From contig JABDLD010000055.1 of NCBI GenBank assembly GCA_013001885.1, positions 1 to 37,716 of the forward strand: 37,716 nt of DNA, written 5' to 3'. Made by a program: the position numbers and the translations under genes. Source of the stretch: Lysobacterales bacterium. GTDB taxonomy: Bacteria > Pseudomonadota > Gammaproteobacteria > Xanthomonadales > SZUA-36. Of the stretch, positions 28,967-36,191 are shown in pieces; the first letter of the stretch is position 1, and each line of letters begins with the position of its first letter. The notes beneath the pieces were generated by a model. The model was not told the origin of the DNA, made no database searches, and saw nothing but the letters and a program-made list of their open reading frames with translations.

Positions 28967-30047
28967 TTTCGATCTCCGGATAACTGGTCCGCGCCAGGTG
29001 CGCGTGGAAGGACTGATTGAATTCGTCGGGGTGAGTGATGAAGGGCACGTGTCCTGAATCTGCGATCGCCACTTCATCGTAAGACCCTCCCTCCGCTTTG
29101 TAATCGTCAAGCATTTTTCGAATCTGGTCCATCATCGGTTGCGGCGGAAAGGCTTCGGGACCTGGAAAGCCCGGCAACCGCCCGGTGGGGCCCCAGGTGC
29201 CCGGATCCGATGCGGCTGTATTGGAGACAGCGAGGTCTTCAGCACCGTAGGACCAGAGCGCATGCACTTTTGGATGTGCGGCAAGTATCCGATCTACGAG
29301 ATTGCCGACATACTTGGAGGACATGGCGTTCGTCGCACCCCACCTGCCGGGCCGCACGTAGGGCCAATGCGGTGATTCTTCCTTGTCCCCGGGCAGTTCA
29401 TGGTCGCCGATATGCACTCTGAACATCGCATCGATCAGCGCGTCTTCGCGCTCCGGGATCTGCCCTCCGCTCCAGACCAGGCGGCGCATGATACCGCGCG
29501 GGCTGAAATCGGCGATAGAGTCACGATCGCCGTCCAGCAGGCTTTGGATAAGATCCGGATTGATCAGACCACCGCCGGACCCCGCAAAATCAGCCGTAGT
29601 CGGAGTGCCAATGGCGTCCCGCGTTCCCCCGAAGCCGAATGGAGAGCCGGGACCGGCAAGCGTCACGGACATCAGGCGCTCCGGGGCATCGGCCATCATC
29701 CACCACACCACCAACCCGCCCAGAGAGTTGCCCACCAGGTGAAAGCGTTCGTGGCCCAAATGGTCCATGAGCGCAAGCGCGTCGTCGACAAAATCTCCCA
29801 TACCTCTTGTCGCATCGATCTTCACAGCGGGGTCTGCCCCGCCATAACCGCGCTGATCAGGCGCAATGCCCCAAAACGCAGCTGGTAACGCGACCATCGT
29901 CTCTTCCCACCAGGTCGCGGATGAAAAATTGCCGTGGATGAAGAGCACGGGAATACCGTCCTCAGGGCCGGCGAACAGAACCCGCGTAGTCAGCCGGGTC
30001 GTGCTTATCGTTTGCGCAGTAATGCCGGCAATGGTTGGCGTGTTCAT
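28956..30047 (-). CDS. Alpha/beta hydrolase
   Basis: A 363-residue cytosolic hydrolase without signal peptide. Visible elements are the oxyanion segment LFIHGNFSSATWW (around residue 38), the nucleophile elbow GNSLGG with Ser108, a large lid region of about 120 residues rich in Gly and Pro, Asp271 in YGAEDLAV and His333 in DSGHVPF, which completes the triad. Its ATG overlaps the acyl-CoA synthetase stop by 4 bases. By position it could cut imported ester oligomers or a thioester intermediate inside the cell. The substrate is not readable from the sequence. Confidence 0.87.
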   Translation of the reverse strand: MNTPTIAGITAQTISTTRLTTRVLFAGPEDGIPVLFIHGNFSSATWWEETMVALPAAFWGIAPDQRGYGGADPAVKIDATRGMGDFVDDALALMDHLGHERFHLVGNSLGGLVVWWMMADAPERLMSVTLAGPGSPFGFGGTRDAIGTPTTADFAGSGGGLINPDLIQSLLDGDRDSIADFSPRGIMRRLVWSGGQIPEREDALIDAMFRVHIGDHELPGDKEESPHWPYVRPGRWGATNAMSSKYVGNLVDRILAAHPKVHALWSYGAEDLAVSNTAASDPGTWGPTGRLPGFPGPEAFPPQPMMDQIRKMLDDYKAEGGSYDEVAIADSGHVPFITHPDEFNQSFHAHLARTSYPEIENAI

Positions 30048-31573
30048 GACAATACTTCCTCCGAGGCGAGCAATTTCTTGTCGAGCTTCCCGATCGCCGT
30101 AAGCGGCAAAGCTTCGAGAACAACGATGGACCGCGGCAGCTTGTATTTGGCGAGGCGTTCTGCAAGAAATGCTCGCAGGTCTGTCTCATCGTAGTCTTCT
30201 GTTACCACCACGAAGGCGCGACCGACCTCCCCCCAGGTTTCGTGCGGCACGCCAACAACCGCTGCTTCTTTTACCTGGGGATGCGCACACAGCACCGATT
30301 CAATTTCTGCCGGATAGACATTTTCCCCGCCACTGATGAACATTTCCTTGGAACGGCCGAGAATGTAGAAACAGCCGTCCTCGTCACGGCTGGCGAGATC
30401 CCCCGTGTGCAGCCAGCCGTCACGTATCACCTCCGCTGTCGCGGCTGGATTTCGCCAGTAACCGGCAACGACATGCGGACCGCGAATGAGTAACTCACCG
30501 CCCTCACCGACCGCACATTCTGAACCGTCCTCACGGATGGTCTTCATGTCAATATGGAAGATCGGATAGCCGACAGATCCGATTTTTTGCCGAACCATTT
30601 CCGGCGGCAGCCAGAAATTGTTGCCTGATGCCTCTGTCAGGCCGTAACCCATTTTGAAATCGATACCGCGATCCCAGAATTTCTCCATGACCGGAAGCGG
30701 GCAGGGAGCACCCCCGCTGATCACCAGTTCGAGTTTCGTGAAATCCGCTGCGGCCCATCTCGGATGCGCCTGCAGCATTTGGAACATCGTTGGCACGCCC
30801 ACGTAGTGGGTAATGCCGGAATTTTCCAGCAGGTCGAACGTCTGGTCTGGATCAAAACCGGCGCACAGAATCGTCGTACCGCCGGCATGTACCATCGGCA
30901 CCATGAAAATGTTCGGACCGCCGATATGAAAAAACGGCAACTGGAGAGCCGCCTTGTGCTGGCTGCTGATGCCCCATGAAGCAATGGTATTTACGCTGTT
31001 CCAGGTGAGGTTGCCGTGGGTGATCACCGCACCTTTCGGCAAGCCCGTGGTGCCGCCGGTATAGTAGATTCCCCAGGGATCATCGAGAGTCAATTGCGGA
31101 ACCTCATCGAGTTCGATGCTCATTGAATTCCGATCGGCAAAATCCCGCTCCCCTGCCCCCGGGTTGCTCAGGGCGACGACATGCTCAACTGTCGTGAAAG
31201 ATGCTTTGAGTTCCTCTACCTGGGGCCGCCAGTCTTCACTGTAGACGAGGATCTTGGGGGCACCGCTATCCACGATTCCGGTCAGTTCGTGCACCGTGAG
31301 GCGCCAGTTCAGATTTTGCAACATCGCACCGATTTTGGGGGCCGCCCAGAACAGGTCCAGGTAATCGATGCAATTGGAGGAGTAAACAGCTACCCGGTCG
31401 CCTTTGGCTACGCCAAGGTGACGAAGAAAGTTTGCAGTCCGGTTCGCTCTCTCGTTCCACTGGTAGTACGTGGTCTCTTCTCCGCTGGAGTAGTCGATGA
31501 GCGCCACCCGATCAGGAGTCAATCGTGCTCGTTTATCAAGCCAGTCCGTTACATAATGCGATGGCTGTTTCAT
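30044..31573 (-). CDS. Acyl-CoA synthetase (AMP-forming, ANL superfamily)
   Basis: Activates a carboxylic acid to its CoA thioester through an acyl-adenylate. Motifs in order: YYTGGTTGLPKGAVITHGNL (ATP-binding loop), GYGLTEASGNN, LHTGDLASRDEDGCFYILGR, FISGGENVYPAEIE, and the catalytic Lys in GKLDKK near the C-terminus. I prefer ATG 31573, which overlaps the KAS III-like stop as ATGA; another ATG five codons earlier (31588) lacks a better ribosome-binding site. The protein is then 509 residues, typical for medium-chain, long-chain or aromatic acid ligases. Its substrate should be the acid released by the hydrolases encoded next to it (inference). Confidence 0.92.
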   Translation of the reverse strand: MKQPSHYVTDWLDKRARLTPDRVALIDYSSGEETTYYQWNERANRTANFLRHLGVAKGDRVAVYSSNCIDYLDLFWAAPKIGAMLQNLNWRLTVHELTGIVDSGAPKILVYSEDWRPQVEELKASFTTVEHVVALSNPGAGERDFADRNSMSIELDEVPQLTLDDPWGIYYTGGTTGLPKGAVITHGNLTWNSVNTIASWGISSQHKAALQLPFFHIGGPNIFMVPMVHAGGTTILCAGFDPDQTFDLLENSGITHYVGVPTMFQMLQAHPRWAAADFTKLELVISGGAPCPLPVMEKFWDRGIDFKMGYGLTEASGNNFWLPPEMVRQKIGSVGYPIFHIDMKTIREDGSECAVGEGGELLIRGPHVVAGYWRNPAATAEVIRDGWLHTGDLASRDEDGCFYILGRSKEMFISGGENVYPAEIESVLCAHPQVKEAAVVGVPHETWGEVGRAFVVVTEDYDETDLRAFLAERLAKYKLPRSIVVLEALPLTAIGKLDKKLLASEEVLS

Positions 31574-32607
31574 TTCGCTGCGCCCCATTGAACGATGGCG
31601 CCGGCCCAGACGTAACCGATACCTGCCGCAATGACCGCCATCGTATCGCCCGATTTCAGCCTGCCCTGCTCGATACCGGCCTCGATATTGATAATGGCAT
31701 CCTGCTCTCCGATATGGCCGATTTGCGACATGTACACACTTTGCTCTTCCGACAAGCCGAGTTGTCCTAGCATTTCCCGGTGTGCCGAGGGTTTTACCAG
31801 GGACATATTGAAAAAATCGATATCGGCCCGTGTATAGGGAGATCCATCTTTTTTGGCACCTGATTTTTCAAGAGCCAGGTCGACACAGGCCAGCCAATTG
31901 CTGATGGAAACCTCGCCGAGCCGCTCTTTCATCGCTTCCGGCTCCACCAGCCTGAATTTGAAACCACCGTCCCTGACTGCCACATCGGTTGGGTGTTGAA
32001 CCGTGCCGCTGGCCGGAACGATGACGTGGCGGCTCATCAATCCGTCTGCGATCAGGTGCATGCCCAGCACCCGGTTTTCAGGCCAGTCGCGTTTTACGAT
32101 CATGGCCCCCGCGCCGGCCCCGATGTTGAACAGGAAAGAGGTGTTCACGTCGCTGAAGTCGATGAAATGTGAAATGGCGTAGCCGCCGGCAATAAGAACG
32201 GTATTAACTGTCGGGTCATCGGCCATCAGGCCGCGAGCCAACTTGAGGGCTGCGATGCTGGTGGCGCAGCGCGTATGCACATCAATTCCCCAGGCATTTT
32301 TTGCGCCGGTCTCATGAGCGATGTCGATGGCGGTGGTCCAAAGCAGGTACTCACGCCACTCCTCGGTTGTACACAGGACGACATCGATTTCCGAGGGATC
32401 GATTCCTGCTTTCATTATCGCTTTGCGCGCAGCGTGGACGGCCATCTCGTTGGGATGGACGTCCGGGTCTGCCACAAACTTGCGCTCGATTCCTAGTTTT
32501 TCCCTTACCACCCATTCGGGCAACCCGCTCTGCTCCGCAATTTCCTGCGCAGTGACGAAGGTATCCGGAAACCAGGTTCCGGTCGAAACTATGCCCATGC
32601 TCGTCAT
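31570..32607 (-). CDS. KAS III-like (FabH-superfamily) enzyme with altered active-site residues
   Basis: A 345-residue thiolase-fold protein. N-terminal GIVSTGTWFPDTFVTAQEIAEQSGLPEWVVREKLGI and the C-terminal GRLKSGDTMAVIAAGIGYVWAGAIVQW match FabH-type ketosynthases. The active-site Cys is kept (Cys114 in DVHTRCATSI). Aligned by eye, however, the FabH His of PHQAN falls on Ser269 (IDFFNMSLV) and the Asn of HGNTSA on His298 (IGHIGE). It is therefore unlikely to be housekeeping FabH. It may be an acyltransferase, a condensing enzyme of special substrate or a retro-Claisen enzyme. GAGGAA precedes ATG 32607. It is the first structural gene after the TetR regulator, 37 bases downstream. Confidence 0.82.
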   Translation of the reverse strand: MTSMGIVSTGTWFPDTFVTAQEIAEQSGLPEWVVREKLGIERKFVADPDVHPNEMAVHAARKAIMKAGIDPSEIDVVLCTTEEWREYLLWTTAIDIAHETGAKNAWGIDVHTRCATSIAALKLARGLMADDPTVNTVLIAGGYAISHFIDFSDVNTSFLFNIGAGAGAMIVKRDWPENRVLGMHLIADGLMSRHVIVPASGTVQHPTDVAVRDGGFKFRLVEPEAMKERLGEVSISNWLACVDLALEKSGAKKDGSPYTRADIDFFNMSLVKPSAHREMLGQLGLSEEQSVYMSQIGHIGEQDAIINIEAGIEQGRLKSGDTMAVIAAGIGYVWAGAIVQWGAAK

Positions 32608-32644
32608 TCGATTTCCTCAAACGCTGACCGCTGCACTTCTCTGT

Positions 32645-33256
32645 TCAACCCTGCCCGGCCTTGATGCCGTTGGCGATCAGATCGGCCACCGTCTCCGCCA
32701 CGCGGGAAGCTGAAACGGTCTCATCCCATTCGGCATATCGCATGCCCAGGATCACTGCCATTCCCATGATTGCCCAGGACCAAGTTTCATAGTCACCTTC
32801 CCTGATACCGCCAACTTCAGCCGCTTTCCTGAGGTTGTACTCGTAAGCCCTGGCAAAACCCGTGTAGTGCTCGCGGTAGGCATCATTAGCCACGAACTCG
32901 GCCTCCTGGATGATGCGGTATATGCCCTTGTGCTGTCGCGCGAATTCAATATAGGCCTCCAGGCCTTTCCGTTCAGCCGTCAAACGATCCGGAGCATCGG
33001 CCACCCTCTCCGCTATCCAGCGCCGGGTGCGTTGACTCATGAAAGAAACCAGCGCTTTGAATATTTCTTCTTTGCTGCCGAAATACGTGTAGAAAGACCC
33101 AAGCGCAACACCTGCCCTGTAGGTGATCCCGCTGATGGCGGCCTCATGAAATCCCTTCTCTCCAAATTCTATCTCGGCCGCCTGCAACAGCTTCTCTCGC
33201 GTGCGCTTACCACGAGCTGTCTTCGGCAGCTTGCCAGAACTTGAAACTTGATTCAT
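32645..33256 (-). CDS. TetR/AcrR-family transcriptional regulator
   Basis: A 203-residue regulator. The N-terminal DNA-binding domain reads LLQAAEIEFGEKGFHEAAISGITYRAGVALGSFYTYFGSKEEIFKAL, the TetR helix-turn-helix with the characteristic FYxYFxSKEE. The C-terminal ligand domain is diverse, as usual in the family. It is the first gene of the catabolic operon and divergent from the TonB receptor. An inverted repeat TGAAAC-N9-GTTTCA at 33242-33262 covers its start codon, the likely operator. The effector may be an acyl-CoA or the imported substrate (inference). No strong ribosome-binding site is visible before the ATG. Confidence 0.92.
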   Translation of the reverse strand: MNQVSSSGKLPKTARGKRTREKLLQAAEIEFGEKGFHEAAISGITYRAGVALGSFYTYFGSKEEIFKALVSFMSQRTRRWIAERVADAPDRLTAERKGLEAYIEFARQHKGIYRIIQEAEFVANDAYREHYTGFARAYEYNLRKAAEVGGIREGDYETWSWAIMGMAVILGMRYAEWDETVSASRVAETVADLIANGIKAGQG

Positions 33257-33270
33257 GTTTCATAAAGTTC
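33237..33270. promoter_or_regulatory. Candidate TetR operator in the divergent control region
   Basis: The core is TGAAAC (33242-33247), nine bases, GTTTCA (33257-33262). A second pair GAACTT (33237-33242) and AAGTTC (33265-33270) surrounds it, with its centre shifted by 1.5 bases. The core spans 21 bp, a usual size for TetR-family operators. It overlaps both the regulator start codon and the -35 box of the candidate receptor promoter, so one bound dimer could control both directions. Confidence 0.5.
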
Positions 33271-33276
33271 CATACT
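33248..33276 (+). promoter_or_regulatory. Candidate sigma70 promoter of the TonB-dependent receptor gene
   Basis: TTGATT (33248-33253), a 17-base spacer and CATACT (33271-33276), each with four consensus matches, 102 bases before the receptor ATG at 33378. The -35 box lies inside the inverted repeat, which would allow repression by the TetR-type protein. Confidence 0.4.
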
Positions 33277-33377
33277 TTGACGCGGATGGCAAGTATTTGA
33301 GCCAGTTTGGGGACAAGACCAAATCGTTGCATCGGGCTTTTTACCAAGCATCGGCGCACAAAACGGAGGAGAAAATC

Positions 33378-35636
33378 ATGAGAAGTTCAATTGATCAGCG
33401 GAACTGCCGGGCTGGCCGACAAAGGCCTTTAGCAATCCTGGTCAGCACGCTGCTCGCGTTGATGTCGGCGCCGGTCGCTACGTTCGCGCAGTCCGGTACA
33501 GCAGATGACGAAAGCGAGATGGGCCTGCTCGAAGAGGTCATTGTGACCGCCCAGCGGCGCGAACAGTCCCTGCAGGAAGTCCCGATTGCGATCAGCGCTT
33601 TCAGCGGCGCCAAACTGGCACAACTGCAGGCCGATAATCTGGACTCGTTGCAGGGCGCGGTACCCAACCTTAATCTCGTACAGGGTCGTGGGTCCAACTC
33701 CAGCGTCAACGCTTTCATCCGCGGCGTGGGACAACCTGATGCGCTGCAGTCCTTCGACCCGGCGGTTGGCCTGTATCTGGACGATGTTTACCTCTCCCGA
33801 ATTCAGGGCGGCCTGTTCAAAATATACGACATCGAACGGATAGAGGTTCTGCGCGGGCCACAGGGAACGCTGTATGGCAAGAACACTCCCGGCGGCGCCA
33901 TCCGGCTGATCACTCGAACCCCGGGCCAGGATTTCGAAGCCCAGGCCGGTTTGCTGGTCGGCAACTATGACCGGGTGCAGGCCAAGGCCTACCTCTCAGG
34001 TCCACTCAGTGACAATTTTGCTCTGGGATTCAGCGTGCTGTACGACAAGCGTGACGGTTTTGTGACCGATCCCATCGACGGCAGGGATTACAACGATGAA
34101 GACACGCTTGTCGCCCGCCTGAAAGGTAGCTGGGATGCAAGTGACAGCGTCAACGTCGTTTTTTCAGCTGACTACACCAAAGAAGACGTCGAATTGACTC
34201 TTGGGCGTGCGGAGGATGCCCTGGTCAGCGTCGACCTCGCAACCGGTCTGGTGCTCCGCCAGCTACCACCCAGCGGAGACTGGAATTTCCTGACCAGTAC
34301 TTCGATGACCGATGCGGGTGGCCAGCAGACGGATCACTGGGGCATGAACATGACCATTAACTGGGATATCAACGATCAGCTGGATTTCAGATCCATCACG
34401 GCCTACCGTGATCTTGAAACCGCATCGTTTATTGATATCGATGCCAGCACACTGGAACTGGGTGATGTCTTTGTTGGTTTGGACCAGAACCAGTTCAGCC
34501 AGGAATTCCAACTGCTTGGAAACAACGGCAGCAACATCAACTGGGTCGTAGGCTTGTACTATCTGAACGAGCAAGTGCCTTCCGACCAGATCGCCTTCGC
34601 CGATGATTTCCTGCTTTTTGGCGGCGTGCCGATTTCGTTCACCCGCACCATTACCGACGACCTCGAAACCAAGAGCTACGCCGCATTTGGCCAGGTTGAC
34701 TGGATGTTTGCTGAAAACTGGAACCTGGGCGTCGGCATTCGCTATACGAAGGAAGACAAGGACTACTTCCGTACGACCAGCACGTTCAGCAACATCTTGG
34801 GCAATGCCGATCCGGCATTCGAGTTTACTGATTCGGACAGCTGGAAGGACTGGACCCCCACATTTACTCTTGATTACAACCTGAACGACGACGTCCGGTT
34901 TTATGGCCGCATCGCCAATGGCTTCAAGAGCGGCGGTTTCAATGGCCGCGCCAACAGTCCGGCTGATGTCAGCACTTTCGATCCGGAAACGGTTTGGACC
35001 TATGAGATCGGCGCTAAAACCGTGGTTGCTGACGGCCGCTTGATAGCCAACTATGCTCTGTTCTACAGCCAGTACGACGATTTCCAGGCGCGCGTCTCCA
35101 CCGTTGATCCCGACGACATTGCCAACTTCCGCTTCCCCGTGCTGAATGCAGCAAAACTGGACATCAAGGGCGCCGAGGTTGAAATGACCTGGATGCCGAT
35201 CGATCCGCTTCAATTGTCAACGCAAATCGGCTACCTGGATGCCAAGTACGGCGCCGGCGGCTTCACCGGAGCTGACGGGGTGGAGGACGAACCGGCATTC
35301 TCGCCCAAATGGACGGCGCGATTTTTCGGTATGTATACGTTCGATCTCTCGGGCGGCTCACAATTCAGCCTGAGCGCGGCCGCCAACTATCGCGATGCGA
35401 TGTGGCTGAGCGTTGAAAATGTCGCACCGTTGACAGAGGGCGATTACTGGGTACTGGATGCTTTCGCCAGTTGGGTCAGCGAGAACGGTCGCTGGACCCT
35501 GACCGCGGGTGTCAAGAACTGGGCCGATGAAGAGTACAGAATCGAAGGCCAGGAATTCCGGAGCGTCGGCAATATCCAGACGGCTTACTACGGCAATCCT
35601 CGCACTTACACGTTTTCGGTGGATTTTAGATATTGA
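33378..35636 (+). CDS. TonB-dependent outer-membrane receptor
   Basis: A 752-residue receptor. The start at 33378 has a strong GGAGGAGA site and leads into a signal peptide (LAILVSTLLALMSAPVATFA, cleavage near residue 37); a longer frame from 33255 would lack both. The TonB box EEVIVTAQ is at residues 52-59, the plug domain follows with QEVPIAISAFSG, NAFIRGVGQ, IERIEVLRGPQGTLYGKNTPGGAI, and the rest is a 22-strand barrel ending in the aromatic FSVDFRY. This subtype is common for organic substrates as well as iron complexes. With no siderophore genes nearby and hydrolases divergent from it, uptake of the catabolic substrate is more likely than iron uptake (inference). Confidence 0.93.
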   Translation: MRSSIDQRNCRAGRQRPLAILVSTLLALMSAPVATFAQSGTADDESEMGLLEEVIVTAQRREQSLQEVPIAISAFSGAKLAQLQADNLDSLQGAVPNLNLVQGRGSNSSVNAFIRGVGQPDALQSFDPAVGLYLDDVYLSRIQGGLFKIYDIERIEVLRGPQGTLYGKNTPGGAIRLITRTPGQDFEAQAGLLVGNYDRVQAKAYLSGPLSDNFALGFSVLYDKRDGFVTDPIDGRDYNDEDTLVARLKGSWDASDSVNVVFSADYTKEDVELTLGRAEDALVSVDLATGLVLRQLPPSGDWNFLTSTSMTDAGGQQTDHWGMNMTINWDINDQLDFRSITAYRDLETASFIDIDASTLELGDVFVGLDQNQFSQEFQLLGNNGSNINWVVGLYYLNEQVPSDQIAFADDFLLFGGVPISFTRTITDDLETKSYAAFGQVDWMFAENWNLGVGIRYTKEDKDYFRTTSTFSNILGNADPAFEFTDSDSWKDWTPTFTLDYNLNDDVRFYGRIANGFKSGGFNGRANSPADVSTFDPETVWTYEIGAKTVVADGRLIANYALFYSQYDDFQARVSTVDPDDIANFRFPVLNAAKLDIKGAEVEMTWMPIDPLQLSTQIGYLDAKYGAGGFTGADGVEDEPAFSPKWTARFFGMYTFDLSGGSQFSLSAAANYRDAMWLSVENVAPLTEGDYWVLDAFASWVSENGRWTLTAGVKNWADEEYRIEGQEFRSVGNIQTAYYGNPRTYTFSVDFRY

Positions 35637-35673
35637 TGTGGCACTAACCGCGCCCTGTTCGCCGCGGAGGCCA

Positions 35674-35710
35674 GGCCCGCAGACTCAGCCCTGTTCTGGA
35701 TCTGCGGGCC
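35674..35710. terminator. Hairpin downstream of the TonB receptor gene
   Basis: GGCCCGCAGA (35674-35683) and TCTGCGGGCC (35701-35710) are perfect reverse complements with a 17-base loop, 37 bases after the receptor stop and 20 before the next ATG. No T-run follows. It may end part of the transcripts, or stabilise the receptor mRNA and lower expression of the transporter genes. Confidence 0.5.
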
Positions 35711-35729
35711 GGTTCCGTGATTTGCTCTC

Positions 35730-36191
35730 ATGAAGCGAAACCCGGAGACACTGCTCGTCATTGTCAGCGGCCTGTTGTGGTTGACCATGGTCGGCCTGGC
35801 GGCAGCAGGAAACTGGTTCGTCGCCCTGCATGTATTACTCCCCTTGCTGCTGGTCTACGGTGTACTCGGCTCATCACACAAAGGCCGGTTTGACCTGCGC
35901 CTTGTGGCCTTTCCAACTCTTGCCTGGATCGTCTTGTGGGTGTTCGCATTCGGACTGGGCAACCATTACGCGGCGATTTTCGCCGGTCGCCCCCCGGATT
36001 TCACTGTCCTCGGCTTCCACCCTTCTTTTGCCTCGATGATCGTCTTTTTCTGGATCGTGCCCACTTTGCTCATGGGCTTTGGCTTCGAGGCGGTCAAGGA
36101 TCGCTGGCTCTCGAAAGAGCGGTGGGATGAATTCGTTCGCCATGTTCATGAACATGAAAACGACGATTCGGACCAAGAGGGTGCGGCGTGA
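35730..36191 (+). CDS. Small membrane protein preceding the sodium:solute symporter
   Basis: No family recognised with confidence. The 153-residue protein has four hydrophobic segments: LLVIVSGLLWLTMVGLAAAG, WFVALHVLLPLLLVYGVLG, LVAFPTLAWIVLWVFAFGLG and SMIVFFWIVPTLLMGFGF. An acidic, His-rich cytoplasmic tail with HVHEHENDDSDQEG follows. Its stop overlaps the symporter GTG start by 4 bases, so both are made together and it may be an accessory subunit. Small partner proteins are known for some symporters of this superfamily, but those are shorter and I see no clear match. No good ribosome-binding site precedes ATG 35730. Confidence 0.75.
   Translation: MKRNPETLLVIVSGLLWLTMVGLAAAGNWFVALHVLLPLLLVYGVLGSSHKGRFDLRLVAFPTLAWIVLWVFAFGLGNHYAAIFAGRPPDFTVLGFHPSFASMIVFFWIVPTLLMGFGFEAVKDRWLSKERWDEFVRHVHEHENDDSDQEGAA

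Noticed and set aside
33255-33377. N-terminal extension of the TonB receptor from ATG 33255
   Set aside because: It would bury the signal peptide, while ATG 33378 has a strong ribosome-binding site directly before a proper signal sequence.
34263-35213. 316-codon open frame opposite the TonB receptor
   Set aside because: Antisense shadow; the receptor frame is supported by plug and barrel signatures.
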